From Propionibacteriaceae bacterium UBA7704 (GTDB lineage: Bacteria > Actinomycetota > Actinomycetes > Propionibacteriales > Propionibacteriaceae): 64,000 bases of DNA. Shown here piece after piece: positions 1 through 8,644 of this stretch. The position numbers were made by a program, and so were the translations under genes. The notes beneath the pieces were generated by a model. It saw only the letters and a program-made list of their open reading frames with translations. It did not search any database and had not been told where the DNA came from. How positions within the stretch are numbered: position 1 is the first letter of the stretch; each line of letters starts with the position of its first letter. The stretch spans positions 152,728 to 216,727 of the forward strand of contig DLGC01000018.1 of the NCBI GenBank assembly GCA_002482525.1, in the 5' to 3' direction.

Positions 1-637
1 TGGTGTGGGCGCTGAGGGTCGCGGCGCGGGCCGGCAGTCTCAACGAGGTTCCTTCGCGGAGCTCGCTGAGGGGATCTGTCAGGCCAGGATTCACCGCGGC
101 GATGGCCCGCCATTGTCGGCCGTCCCCCAGGGTGTGTTCGGCGATGCTCCACAGGTCGTCACCGGCGCGCACCGTGTAGCTGTCCGTCGTGGTGGGCAGC
201 GAGTCCTCAGTGGGGGCGTCGTCAATCGCGGCTTCAGCGGCCACCGTCGCCGTGGGCTCGGGGGCCGGTGCTGGGGGCTGAATCGGGACGGTGGTCACAG
301 CGGTCGAGCCGTCCGAGGGCGCCACGGTCGAGAGCGGGAGGGCGGCGATGATGATCAGCAGTAACCCGGACGCCAACTGCTGCACTCCACCCAGGCCGGG
401 TAGCCGGTGATGGCGTCCGGTGATCACCGTGACGGTCTCTGCGGCAGTGGCCAGGGCAAAAGCCAGCCAAGCCAGCCAGCCGATGACAGTGAGGGCGACC
501 AACAGCAACGAGCCATCATCGGCGCGCAGCGAAGCCGTCGTCCAGGGCAGATGCCCCCAGCTCAGCAATGCCCACGGCGCGCCTACCAGACTCAACAGCA
601 AGCCGAGCGCGGCAAGGATTCCTCGTAGTTTCGTCAT
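1..637 (-). CDS. LysM-domain membrane protein, 3' end outside window
   Basis: The reading frame is open from ATG at 637 to the window edge with no stop, so the C-terminus is missing. I translated it by hand: two hydrophobic segments (roughly residues 5-25 and 40-65), a third near residues 85-105, a Pro/Ala/Thr-rich linker, then a LysM motif (YTVRAGDDLWSIAEHTLG, about residues 150-195). LysM binds peptidoglycan. The start overlaps the stop of the preceding TadE-like gene by ATGA, so it is the last visible gene of the pilus operon. LysM proteins at this position in Tad loci plausibly help the machine cross or anchor to the wall; that role is inference. Confidence 0.85.
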   Translation of the reverse strand, partial: MTKLRGILAALGLLLSLVGAPWALLSWGHLPWTTASLRADDGSLLLVALTVIGWLAWLAFALATAAETVTVITGRHHRLPGLGGVQQLASGLLLIIIAALPLSTVAPSDGSTAVTTVPIQPPAPAPEPTATVAAEAAIDDAPTEDSLPTTTDSYTVRAGDDLWSIAEHTLGDGRQWRAIAAVNPGLTDPLSELREGTSLRLPARAATLSAHT

Positions 638-1056
638 GGTGTGCGCCCCCGATAGGTGTCCACCACTGCTTCTGCGCTCGCAGAGACCATCACGGTGCCG
701 GGCCAGCCGGGCACCACGATGTCGCTCATCGGCACCTGGCAGTCGACCTCGGCGGTGATCCGTCCGGGGGTTCCGGCCGACCGGGTCAGCGCGGCGGCAT
801 CGAGATGAACCGAGAGCGGCTGGCAGCGCATTCCGCTGGCGGCAGCCTGCTGCGCTGCCAGCCCGGTGGCCGCCTGCTGGGCTGCATCAGCGGAGCGTTC
901 CAGGGACGCTGCCCGGGCTGCCGCACCGGCCATGTGTTGGACGCCGGTGCGTGCCAACCAGGTGCGGGCCCCGCCGATGATCAACCCGAATAACAGCACG
1001 AGCGCGGGCACCAGAATGGCGAACTCCACGGCGAGGGATCCTCGTTGTCGTCTCAT
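634..1056 (-). CDS. TadE-like pseudopilin
   Basis: 140 residues with a short basic N-terminus (MRRQRGSLAVEFAIL) that matches the prepilin-peptidase site of TadE/Flp proteins: Gly, then Glu at +5, followed by a single membrane helix (about residues 8-30). The remainder is an Ala-rich extracytoplasmic domain with two cysteines. TadE-family minor pseudopilins are needed for Flp pilus assembly. It overlaps both neighbours by four bases (ATGA), which suggests translational coupling. Confidence 0.85.
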   Translation of the reverse strand: MRRQRGSLAVEFAILVPALVLLFGLIIGGARTWLARTGVQHMAGAAARAASLERSADAAQQAATGLAAQQAAASGMRCQPLSVHLDAAALTRSAGTPGRITAEVDCQVPMSDIVVPGWPGTVMVSASAEAVVDTYRGRTP

Positions 1057-1400
1057 CGCAACTGCTCCCGTGGTGACACCGCCCGCTCGGTGATCACGCC
1101 CTGACCAACATCGAAGAACAGCGGCGCCCGCGCACTCACCGTCACGACGACGACATCCCGACCGGTCTCGGTCACGATGCGCACAGCGTGCAGTCCGCCC
1201 TGGGCGGCGACCCGTTCGCCGGCGGCTTGGGCGTCGCTGAGCCCGGCGGCCTGCAGATCAGCGACGGTGGCAGCGGCTTCTCCAGCCACGGTGCGGGCGT
1301 GCAGCCACACCCCGAGCTGCACCAACCCCAACACCAGCAGCAGCACCACCGGGGTGAGGATCGCCCACTGGGTGGATTCGGAGAACCCTCGTTGGTTCAT
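1053..1400 (-). CDS. TadE-like pilus protein
   Basis: 115 residues beginning MNQRGFSESTQWAILTP, with one transmembrane helix (about residues 10-32) and a small extracytoplasmic domain. The RG-(L/F)-S-(Q/E)-S-T signature is shared with the tiny pilin just upstream, which suggests the two are processed by the same prepilin peptidase and may be related by duplication. The family assignment rests on N-terminal organisation and operon position, because the C-terminal domain is not distinctive. Start and stop overlap neighbours by ATGA. Confidence 0.75.
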   Translation of the reverse strand: MNQRGFSESTQWAILTPVVLLLVLGLVQLGVWLHARTVAGEAAATVADLQAAGLSDAQAAGERVAAQGGLHAVRIVTETGRDVVVVTVSARAPLFFDVGQGVITERAVSPREQLR

Positions 1401-1573
1401 GGCTGAGGCAGCCTCGCTTTGACATAGACGGTGATCGCGGCGCCGACCGTCACCGCGATGCCCACGACCACTCCGGTGAGGATCGCTATTTCGGTGGACT
1501 GGGACAGGCCGCGCTGATCGTGCGCCGGCCGCGGCGACAGCAGCGTTCCGAGCACTAGATGGAGAAGCTTCAT
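1397..1573 (-). CDS. 58-residue Flp-like pilin
   Basis: Short gene found by reading the gap after tadC. ATG at 1573 has a good ribosome site (AAAGGA, seven bases upstream), and the stop overlaps the next gene's ATG. The protein starts MKLLHLVLGTLLSPRPAHDQ and continues with RGLSQSTEIAIL and one hydrophobic helix ending in VYVKARLPQP. Length, single helix and the RG...E processing-like site fit a Flp pilin or small pseudopilin. The Glu is at +6 after Gly instead of the usual +5, so major-pilin status is uncertain. Confidence 0.75.
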   Translation of the reverse strand: MKLLHLVLGTLLSPRPAHDQRGLSQSTEIAILTGVVVGIAVTVGAAITVYVKARLPQP

Positions 1574-1586
1574 CGGTGTTCCTTTC

Positions 1587-2462
1587 TCACCCGGCCAGCA
1601 GCCGGAGCAGAGGTGGTACCAGGAAGAAGCCGGCGAAGACCAGCGCCGGTACCACCATGAAGAAGGTCATGCGCTCGCTGATCTCGGCGGCGGCGAGCTT
1701 GGCATTGGTGAGGTGGGCGTCGCGCAGTTCGCTCACTCGAGCCTGCAAGGCGGACGCCAGCGATGCGCCCGATTCGTCCAGACTCATCACGTCGGCGATG
1801 TCGTTCAGGGCAGGCAGTCCCAGTCCGCGGCCGAGCTGGCGCAGATCGGCGTAGGGAGCTCGCTGCTCAAGACGCGCGCGTTCCAGGGTTTCTCGAATGA
1901 GACTGAACACAGTGATGTTGCTGACCGAGGCAGCCGCCCGTAGTGATTGGGAGCCGGATTGGTTGGCGAGGCGTTCCAGCATCACCAGGTCGAAGTAGGT
2001 CAGCAAGGCTTCGGTGGCGTCCTCGGTGATGTCGTGGTCGGCGGCGCTCAACAGCAGGTCGGGAAGAAAGAAGCCCAACAGTGCGGTGAACGGCGAGACC
2101 ACCGCCACTACCGCGAAACCGGCGTCGATGAACCAACCGCCGAGCGCTGCCACGAGCAGCGGTGCGAGGAGCCCGACGGCGGCGCCGAGGGCTTTGAGGG
2201 TGTAGTGGTGCTCGATGCTGCGTCCGGTCAGACGAAGCAGCCGCTGGTGCTGTTCAGAAACCGGGCGACGCAGTGTGGTGTGCAGCCAGGAGCCGAGACG
2301 GTCAGCCCCTGGCTGCGGGACCGGACGTATCAACCGTCCGTCCAAGAGGTCCAAGGCGTCACCGAGTCGGGGATCGACCGGGGCCAGGGTGCCGTGCAGG
2401 ATCGCCCACACTCCGAAGGCGCCCAGGGCTCCGAAGGTTGTCGCGAGTAGCAGCGCGTTCAT
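1587..2462 (-). CDS. tadC: TadC, type II secretion system F-domain protein
   Basis: 291 residues from ATG at 2462 (MNALLLATTFGALGAFGVWA), overlapping the tadB stop by ATGA. An in-frame extension further upstream exists but is an antisense-like, Arg-rich translation of tadB and was discarded. There are membrane helices near the N-terminus, two mid-protein hydrophobic stretches and a final pair near the C-terminus, separated by a cytoplasmic T2SSF domain. TadB and TadC form the inner-membrane platform on which the TadA ATPase drives pilus assembly. Confidence 0.88.
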   Translation of the reverse strand: MNALLLATTFGALGAFGVWAILHGTLAPVDPRLGDALDLLDGRLIRPVPQPGADRLGSWLHTTLRRPVSEQHQRLLRLTGRSIEHHYTLKALGAAVGLLAPLLVAALGGWFIDAGFAVVAVVSPFTALLGFFLPDLLLSAADHDITEDATEALLTYFDLVMLERLANQSGSQSLRAAASVSNITVFSLIRETLERARLEQRAPYADLRQLGRGLGLPALNDIADVMSLDESGASLASALQARVSELRDAHLTNAKLAAAEISERMTFFMVVPALVFAGFFLVPPLLRLLAG

Positions 2463-3304
2463 ATGGACCTCCGCAGAATGCGCTGCCGTGGTCGCGGCAG
2501 AGTCATGCGGCGCAGGAATAGCAGGGAGCCCAGATAGGCGCTCACCAGCACGGCGAGCAGAAGCTGCCCCAGTGGGCTCCCGAAAGGTGCGAAGAAATCG
2601 CCGCTGAAGACCAGTGCCAACCCCAGTACCACCACGGTGATGACGGTGACCTGTCGCACCACGAATCGCGGCTTGGCGCGTTCGGTGCTGATCTCGCGCA
2701 GCGCCCGGATGCGGTCGGCGAGGTTGTCGGCCAGGGCGGCGAGAGTGGCGCGGGCACCGGTACCGCCGCGTTGAGCAGCCAAGGCCAAGGCGGCCAACAC
2801 GGCGTCGGCGTCGGCGCTGTCCAGGTCGTCGGCCATGGCCAGTAGGGCGCCGTCGACACTCCAACGGTCGTCCAGCCGGGCCACCAACAGGGTCAGGTGT
2901 GGAGCCAACAGTGGCGGTGCCTGTCGTACCGACGTGCGGATGGCATCGGAGATGGATCGTCCGGTGGCGAGCAGGGAACCCACGACACGCAGCCAGCGAT
3001 CAATGGCTTGAAGCAGGTCAAGTTCCCGATTGGGCGGCGCAGCGAGCAGCAGCGGCAGCACACCGGCCACCGCCGGCACGATGACGATCAGCAGCCACCA
3101 GCCGCTGATCACTGCGGCCAGGACACCGGCTATCACCGAGCCGATCAGCTGCAGTGTCCGGCGCCGCGTCCGGGTATCCACAGGGGTTTTCCACAGGTGT
3201 GTGGACAACCTGGGGATTGTCGCCTTTGTACTGTTGAAACCCACGAACAAAGCCATCAGTCCCACTGTGAACAAAGCCCCGCTCGCCGCCGCCAGCGCCA
3301 TCAT
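2459..3304 (-). CDS. tadB: TadB, type II secretion system F-domain protein
   Basis: 281 residues. N-terminal helix (residues 5-25), a paired helix (about 50-90), a cytoplasmic helical T2SSF domain (about 95-205) with the Leu/Ala-rich pattern LLATGRSISDAIRTSV, and C-terminal helices (about 210-265). It partners TadC as the Tad platform protein. Its start overlaps the tadA stop and its stop overlaps the tadC start, both by ATGA. Confidence 0.88.
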   Translation of the reverse strand: MMALAAASGALFTVGLMALFVGFNSTKATIPRLSTHLWKTPVDTRTRRRTLQLIGSVIAGVLAAVISGWWLLIVIVPAVAGVLPLLLAAPPNRELDLLQAIDRWLRVVGSLLATGRSISDAIRTSVRQAPPLLAPHLTLLVARLDDRWSVDGALLAMADDLDSADADAVLAALALAAQRGGTGARATLAALADNLADRIRALREISTERAKPRFVVRQVTVITVVVLGLALVFSGDFFAPFGSPLGQLLLAVLVSAYLGSLLFLRRMTLPRPRQRILRRSI

Positions 3305-4704
3305 GACCGACCCTCCACACGCCGCCCCGAGGACAGATAGGGCCCGAGTTCAGCGAGCAGTGCGGCATCGGGATTGAACTCGTAGCCTCCCCACGGATCG
3401 CTGCGGTAACACAGATGCGTGACGGGCCGTCCGGACTCCATGGCGCCGGTGAGTTGGCGAATTTCGGCGATCTGACGGGTGCGCACCCCGCCACGCCAGG
3501 TGTCGTCGATCAGCCGCACATGGATCAGCAGATGCAGGTGATGGGCGATCTGCCGGTAGGCCTCCGCCATGCCCAACACCCCGCCGTGAGCCACCCGGGA
3601 GGCGAGTCGGTCGATGGTGGACGCCGCGGAATGCGAATGCGTCGTCGATAGGGTGCCTGCCCCTGACGTCATGGCTTCGAACATGGCTCCGGCTTCGTTG
3701 CCGCGGACTTCGCCGACGACCAGCCGGGAGAGGTTTTGGCGCAGCGCCTCGGGAATGAGGTCGGCCACGGTGTATTCGCCCAGGCGGCGTCCGGCGACGA
3801 TCTCACCCATGCCGACTCGGGATTGCAGGGCCAGGATGTTGCGCCGGTTGGCTTGCAGGTGGGTGAGGAGTTCGTAGTCGGTCTCCAGGGTGCCGAAGCG
3901 CTCGTTGGTTGGGATGGCGTCGATCAGCGCGCGCAGCAGGGTGGTCTTGCCAGCGCCTTGATCGCCGGAGATGACCAGGGATTTGCGGGCCAGGATGGCG
4001 GCGCGTAAGAAGTCGGCGACCTCGATGGGCATCAGCCCGCCGTCGGCGAGCTCGGCCAACGTGATGTCGGTGAGGGTGTGTTGGCGGATGGTGATACTGG
4101 GCCGGTAGCTGAGTCCGAAGCCGATGGCGTGAAGTCGAAAGCGATCCCCTAGGGCGAGGGTGAGCATGGGGTGGGTGTCGTCGAAGGGTCGTGCCGGGCT
4201 GACCGATTCGCCCAGGAAGCGAATGGCTTCGACGAGTTCTTCGTCGCTGTCGGCCACCGGGGGCCGGGTTTCGCGGTGCCCATCTCCGTATTGGACGACG
4301 ACGGAGTCGAAGCCGTGGATCTCGATGTTCTCCGCCTCGGCGATCTCGAACAGCGGCTGCAGGCGTCCATAGCCGAAGATCGCGTTCTCCACAGCGCGGG
4401 CGCAGGCGGCTTCGACTTCAACCGGCCACAGCGCTTGGCCGGTGCTGCTGAGGGTCTCGACGTGATCGCGCACGACCCGGCGAATGATCGAGCGCCCCAG
4501 CAGGCGGCGGTCTTCGAGCGTGAGCGGGTCGGTGTCGGCGGCGGCTTGGCTGATCAGTTCGGAGGCTTTGCGCCGCAGCATCACCACCAGTTGCCAGTCC
4601 AGGTCGGGATCAGCGCCGGTGCTGGCCGTCACCTGGGCTCTGCTGTGTTCGGGTTGGAAGGTGGGCGATTCCGAGAGCAGGTCGATGGCGGCCAGACGGT
4701 TCAT
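3301..4704 (-). CDS. tadA: TadA/CpaF secretion ATPase
   Basis: 467-residue CpaF-family hexameric ATPase that powers Flp pilus assembly. Seen directly: Walker A SGDQGAGKTTLL (about residue 245), a Walker B-like LSRLVVGEVRG (about 330) and the His box TLSTTHSHSA (about 353). The N-terminal half (residues 70-220) carries the helical domain typical of CpaF. The usual length of this family is 400-480 residues, so it appears complete. It is coupled by ATGA overlaps to the TadZ-like gene upstream and tadB downstream. Confidence 0.92.
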   Translation of the reverse strand: MNRLAAIDLLSESPTFQPEHSRAQVTASTGADPDLDWQLVVMLRRKASELISQAAADTDPLTLEDRRLLGRSIIRRVVRDHVETLSSTGQALWPVEVEAACARAVENAIFGYGRLQPLFEIAEAENIEIHGFDSVVVQYGDGHRETRPPVADSDEELVEAIRFLGESVSPARPFDDTHPMLTLALGDRFRLHAIGFGLSYRPSITIRQHTLTDITLAELADGGLMPIEVADFLRAAILARKSLVISGDQGAGKTTLLRALIDAIPTNERFGTLETDYELLTHLQANRRNILALQSRVGMGEIVAGRRLGEYTVADLIPEALRQNLSRLVVGEVRGNEAGAMFEAMTSGAGTLSTTHSHSAASTIDRLASRVAHGGVLGMAEAYRQIAHHLHLLIHVRLIDDTWRGGVRTRQIAEIRQLTGAMESGRPVTHLCYRSDPWGGYEFNPDAALLAELGPYLSSGRRVEGRS

Positions 4705-5456
4705 GACCGGATTCCGATCAGAGCCCGACGTCGGGTGTGGCGGTCGGCGAGTGTGGTGGCCAGGGAGATCACGTCTTGGCGGTACGGCTCGGGGATGCGG
4801 CGTCGACGAGGCTCGGCGCCGAAGGCGTAGCGCTCGACTTCGGTGGGCTGCCAGGACAGCTGGCCCCAGATCGGCACGTCGAAGCGTTTGCGAATCTCCG
4901 GGGCGCCGTAGGGACGCCCGGGGCCGACCAGCACCAGACCCACCCGCTCCACGCCGGCAGCCTCCTGCACCTGCGGCAGGTAGAGCCGCAGCGCAGCCAG
5001 ATCGGGCAGGGTGGTGCGGGTCACCACGGCCAAGGAACTGCTGGCCGCGATCAGCGGGGCAGGTAGTCCGCTGGTGCCGATACGTCCGGCGTCGACGTAG
5101 ATCGGCCGAGGGTCGGCCTCGAGCACGTCGGCGAGTTCAGGCCACACGGGGTTGAACAGCGACACCATGCCTGGATGGGCGAAGCCCGGCAGGAACTGAC
5201 TGTGCTCCCCCAGCGGCAGCAGCATCGATTCCCAGGCCGTGGCCAGCGGACGATGCTCCCGATGTGCCTGCAGCAGACCACCTAGTCCGCAACCCTGCGG
5301 GTCGGTTCCCCGCAGGTAGCCGGCGAGTACTGCCTGGTTGGGTTCGCGGTTGGCGTCCACCAGTACTGACGGCTCGGCGGAGTTCAGAGCCAAGGCGACG
5401 GCCAAGGTGGTGACTCCCGGCGAGCGGGCGGCGCTGGTTAGTAGGAAGAGGCTCAT
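4701..5456 (-). CDS. TadZ/CpaE-like ParA-family protein with degenerate P-loop
   Basis: 251 residues with the ParA fold pattern: N-terminal beta strand and P-loop region (LLTSAARSPGVTTLAVAL), then VLVDANRE, where the Asp matches the Walker A-prime. Both signature lysines of the ParA deviant Walker A (KGGxGKT) are absent, so ATP hydrolysis is doubtful. CpaE/TadZ proteins localise the Tad machine at the pole and often have atypical P-loops. Operon position between the SAF protein and TadA supports the call. Confidence 0.75.
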   Translation of the reverse strand: MSLFLLTSAARSPGVTTLAVALALNSAEPSVLVDANREPNQAVLAGYLRGTDPQGCGLGGLLQAHREHRPLATAWESMLLPLGEHSQFLPGFAHPGMVSLFNPVWPELADVLEADPRPIYVDAGRIGTSGLPAPLIAASSSLAVVTRTTLPDLAALRLYLPQVQEAAGVERVGLVLVGPGRPYGAPEIRKRFDVPIWGQLSWQPTEVERYAFGAEPRRRRIPEPYRQDVISLATTLADRHTRRRALIGIRS

Positions 5457-6067
5457 CGTGGTGCCTGCGGAAGTTGGACGATGGCGAGTTGGTTGGCTGC
5501 GGCGAGTTGGGCCACGCGTTCGCCGTCGGCGGTGGCGACGGTCACGTCGAGCAGGGCCGCGCCGTCGGATTGCAGTTGCGGAACCGAGGCGACCACGGCC
5601 ACCACACTTCCTCCGGACGGTGGGGCGCCGCTGTCGCCGGCGACGGGTACCAGCCGCACGCCGGTTCCGGGCAGCAGGGTTTGGGTTGGGAGCCGTCCGG
5701 GATCGAGCCGAAGCCCGACCCGGACGGCCCCGGCGGCAATCACCGGATCCCCTACCGAGCGCGGATTGAGCAAGCCGCCTTCGGTCAGATCAGTGAGTGC
5801 CGTCTTACCGATGATGTGCTCCAGATCCCCCGCGGGCACCACATCCACACCTATGGGTGCTGCCACTGAAGTGATTTTCACATCATCGGAAGTAATGACT
5901 TCATCGCGATACACAGTGTGATTGATGGCCACCACCGAGATGGCATTACTGGTATTGGCATAGAGCAAGGCCGCGCCCAGCCCACCCAGGCACACAGACA
6001 GCGCGCCAGCCGCGATCCAGCGCAGGTTTCGCCTGCTCCGAACCGTGGTGGGGGTGGTGTCGACCAT
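5453..6067 (-). CDS. SAF-domain pilus assembly protein (CpaB/RcpC-like)
   Basis: 204 residues: N-terminal membrane anchor (about residues 14-36), then a SAF domain (about 42-105, with the YRDEVITSDDVKI and LLNPRSVG segments) and a C-terminal beta-rich part. SAF-domain proteins of the CpaB/RcpC type occupy the first gene of many actinobacterial Tad loci. A clear ribosome site (AGGAAGAG) precedes ATG 6067, consistent with this being the first gene of the operon, after a 350-base gap. Confidence 0.78.
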   Translation of the reverse strand: MVDTTPTTVRSRRNLRWIAAGALSVCLGGLGAALLYANTSNAISVVAINHTVYRDEVITSDDVKITSVAAPIGVDVVPAGDLEHIIGKTALTDLTEGGLLNPRSVGDPVIAAGAVRVGLRLDPGRLPTQTLLPGTGVRLVPVAGDSGAPPSGGSVVAVVASVPQLQSDGAALLDVTVATADGERVAQLAAANQLAIVQLPQAPR

Positions 6068-6419
6068 GCTTCTCTTCCTGACCGCGCGCCGCGGCCAGCC
6101 GGGGTTAGCGGGCCATCAGTAAGCGGTTTTGAGTGATGCTAGAACAGCCCCGAAGCGAATTGCTAATTCCGCACATCAATCTGTGGACAACCCCAAATTC
6201 GAATTCCGCGCCCGAATTGAATCGACAAAACAACGTCCAACAAGGTGATTTACCAGCGAATTTGCCGGCTGTTGCGAGCGGTCCCTCCGCCGTCGATCGC
6301 CGCCAGATCTCGCCGCGGGCACCGCTCCCCTGCAGATTCCGCAGCGCCCATCCGGTTGGGCGCTCAATGGGGTGAGCGCTGCGGCGATCACATGCCCCTG
6401 CGAGGGCGCAAGTTTTCCG
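6068..6419. other. Intergenic region upstream of the pilus operon
   Basis: About 350 bases with no convincing gene. The part from about 6128 to 6250 is clearly more AT-rich than the surroundings (several GAATT/AATTC stretches), as expected for the promoter region of the minus-strand pilus operon that starts at 6067. I could not pick a single convincing -35/-10 pair. The gene on the far side is on the same strand and ends at 6420. Confidence 0.5.
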
Positions 6420-6761
6420 TCAGGACGAGGTCTTCCTCTTGCGCGGCTTCTTCGGTGGTGGGACGGGCAGTGCCTCGGCGGTGCGTTGGACGAGGTCGAT
6501 GGCCCAGTCGCGGTCTTCGAGCAGGTCCACCTCGATGCACCAGTAGTCCTTCGATCCTGGGTAGGCCTCGCCGAGCAGGTCGTCGGTGAGTCGGTCGTCG
6601 GTGACCGAGGTGACTTTGAGTCGCAGCACGTCGTCGGTGACGAAGGCGATCACTTTGGTGTCGAGGTAGAGCGCGTATTCGCCGAACATCTTCTTGGTGG
6701 TGATGGGCAGCGGATCGAGCAGATCGCAGATCAGCGTGATGGTGTCGGCGCGGGTTGCCAT
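6420..6761 (-). CDS. TfoX N-terminal domain protein
   Basis: 113 residues from ATG 6761 (an in-frame TTG at 6773 would add four residues; neither has a strong ribosome site). The core matches the TfoX-N family: LCDLLDPLPITTKKMFGEYALYL, then DDVLRLKV and a PGSKDYWCIEVDLLEDRDW segment, ending in a Lys/Arg-rich tail. Isolated TfoX-N proteins are small and their biochemical role is unclear; the name comes from the competence regulator TfoX, but competence is not implied here. Confidence 0.78.
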   Translation of the reverse strand: MATRADTITLICDLLDPLPITTKKMFGEYALYLDTKVIAFVTDDVLRLKVTSVTDDRLTDDLLGEAYPGSKDYWCIEVDLLEDRDWAIDLVQRTAEALPVPPPKKPRKRKTSS

Positions 6762-6882
6762 GTCGGTAGTCAACCATGTGCAGCAGCGCTCATGGGGGCT
6801 CAGCAGATAGCCGCGTCGGCTTCGTCTTGTTCCCGACGAAGGGCGAATCAGGCGAACGCTGAGGGTACCTAGATCCGATATG

Positions 6883-6919
6883 TATGCAAATCGCTACCTG
6901 TGGAGTAGCGTTATGCATA
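6883..6919. promoter_or_regulatory. Inverted repeat upstream of abiEi, likely autoregulatory operator
   Basis: Arms TATGCAAATCGCTAC and GTAGCGTTATGCATA (13 of 15 bases complementary) flank a 7-base centre, and the right arm ends 15 bases before the antitoxin ATG. AbiEi antitoxins are known to repress their own operon by binding inverted repeats in the promoter, so this is the expected operator. Direct binding is inference. Confidence 0.65.
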
Positions 6920-6934
6920 TTCGAGGAGGCAGTG

Positions 6935-7582
6935 ATGGGTCGAACCCGAGGCGTGCGGACCGAGATCGCAGGCGCTCCGCTGCGCACTGTGCGCCCCGTA
7001 ATGCTCCAAGACGTCTACGCCAACCCTCGCAAGGAACTCGTGCATATGAGGGACGCCGGGCTGCTGGTCCAGATCGCACCGGGAACCTACACCGCCAAGC
7101 CAGATGGCATTCCACCCGGGCATCACTGGCGCCCCGGGCTCGAAGAGGCCGCCATGGCGTACGCGACCGCCCAGTACGCCGACCGAGTGCCGGTCCTGTA
7201 CGGGCTCGGCGCCGCCCGCTTCCACCACGCCATTCCCCGCGCGCTCGGAGTGACAGTCATCGCTGTACCCGAACAACACCGGCCGGTCACCATGACCGAT
7301 GGCGGCCGAATCGTGTTCACCACCACCGACGTCAGCAAGCTCGACGCGCGTTACGAGCGCACAGACCTCGGCGGGTTCTTGGTCACCACCCCCGAACAGA
7401 CTCTGCTGGACCTGCTCGACCGCCCTGGCCTAGGCGGTATGCCGCAGCAGGCCGACGCGGCGGCGCGGGCATTCGTGGCCAGGGCTGACCTCAACCGCAT
7501 ACAAGAGCTCGCCGCAGACCGCACGCGCGCCTTGCAGCTGAAACTCAGAAAGCTCATCCAAGAGACCGAAGGCGAACAGTGA
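6935..7582 (+). CDS. abiEi: AbiEi-type antitoxin / transcriptional regulator
   Basis: 215 residues. I chose ATG 6935 because GAGGAGG sits six bases upstream; a longer frame from 6884 would start inside the operator repeat. The N-terminal winged-helix region (HMRDAGLLVQIAPGTYTAKPDG) precedes the C-terminal AbiEi domain (YGLGAARFHHAIPRALGVTVI, then GFLVTTPEQTLLDLLDRP). It represses the operon and counteracts the AbiEii nucleotidyltransferase. The stop overlaps the toxin start (7579), the usual arrangement of type IV AbiE systems, which give phage abortive infection or plasmid-style addiction. Confidence 0.85.
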   Translation: MGRTRGVRTEIAGAPLRTVRPVMLQDVYANPRKELVHMRDAGLLVQIAPGTYTAKPDGIPPGHHWRPGLEEAAMAYATAQYADRVPVLYGLGAARFHHAIPRALGVTVIAVPEQHRPVTMTDGGRIVFTTTDVSKLDARYERTDLGGFLVTTPEQTLLDLLDRPGLGGMPQQADAAARAFVARADLNRIQELAADRTRALQLKLRKLIQETEGEQ

Positions 7583-8460
7583 GCACCAGCGACGGAAAGC
7601 CGCGCGACCGGCAAGCGAGATGGGCTCGCTATGCGCGGGCGGAGGCAAAGGTCGAGCTTGGTTCCCGGTATGTCCTTTCCGAGGCGGATGCGGTGGCACT
7701 GCAAGCACACTTCGGCGTGGCTAGAGATCAGATCGAACACGACTTCGTCATCTCTCACGTCTTGGATGCTCTCGCTCCGCACGCAGAGGAGTTCGTGTTC
7801 TACGGCGGTACCGCGCTGAGCAGGACCATCCTCGACGGGCTTAGGCTCAGCGAGGACATCGATCTACTCTCGGTCGGGCCCCGCAAGGGCGTAGCTGCCA
7901 TCATCGACAACGCCCTCCGGAGCGGCCTGGAGCGCGACTTCGGCGTCATCGAAGCCGACCCCTGGTTGTCGCGGACGCAGAACGACACCACCGCCTGCAT
8001 CTATCGGATCGGCGGCGTCCAGCTCAAAATGCAGCTGATCGATGGTCGGAACTACACCACCTGGCCCCACCAGCAGTCAGAGGTCTCCCAGCGGTACACC
8101 GGACTGCCCAATATCGTTCTGACTACCTACACCGCACAGTCTTTCGTCGGCGCGAAAACTGTGGCTTGGTGCGACACCAGCAGGAATGCTCCGCGTGACC
8201 TGTACGACCTATGGGCACTCGCTGAAGCTGGACACATCACCGCCGAGGCAGCCGTCCTCTACCGGCGCCACGGACCGTCCAACAGCTTCCCCAACCAGTC
8301 CGTATTCCCGAGCAAGCCGCCGACTGAACAGGAGTGGACAGACGCCCTCGGTCACCAGTGCATTCTCCAAGTCGGCCCGACGCAGGCGTACGACGCTGTC
8401 GTTGCAGCGTGGACCAGAGCAGCGAAACAAGCCGAAGGTGCGGCTGCACATGATGTGTGA
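7579..8460 (+). CDS. abiEii: AbiEii nucleotidyltransferase toxin
   Basis: 293 residues. Diagnostic motifs are present: FYGGTALSRTIL followed by RLSEDIDLLSVG (the GG..S and DxD nucleotidyltransferase motif, about residues 75-97), a central QLKMQLIDG, and the AbiEii-specific RDLYDLWALAEAG (about 211). Members of this family transfer nucleotides onto RNA targets; some modify tRNA acceptor ends. GTG start at 7579 overlaps the antitoxin stop (GTGA). All motifs look intact, so the toxin is probably active. Confidence 0.88.
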   Translation: MSTSDGKPRDRQARWARYARAEAKVELGSRYVLSEADAVALQAHFGVARDQIEHDFVISHVLDALAPHAEEFVFYGGTALSRTILDGLRLSEDIDLLSVGPRKGVAAIIDNALRSGLERDFGVIEADPWLSRTQNDTTACIYRIGGVQLKMQLIDGRNYTTWPHQQSEVSQRYTGLPNIVLTTYTAQSFVGAKTVAWCDTSRNAPRDLYDLWALAEAGHITAEAAVLYRRHGPSNSFPNQSVFPSKPPTEQEWTDALGHQCILQVGPTQAYDAVVAAWTRAAKQAEGAAAHDV

Positions 8461-8644
8461 CCTGGTAGGGATTCAACAGCAGCCATCCACCTGCGCGATG
8501 AGCGCGTGGAACGAATATTTCCCGGGCCAGTCTCGGTATCGGAGCTTTGGCTACCGGAAGTCGTACCGGAACCCGCAAGAAGGGTGATCCGAGGTGGTTA
8601 GGCTGACAGTAGTTGGAGCAGCATCCCCTGATCCGGAGAAACCC

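Noticed and set aside
1587..2864. 425-residue tadC reading frame
   Set aside because: Residues before the ATG at 2462 are an Arg/His-rich out-of-frame reading of tadB; the ATGA overlap and TadC length support the shorter gene.
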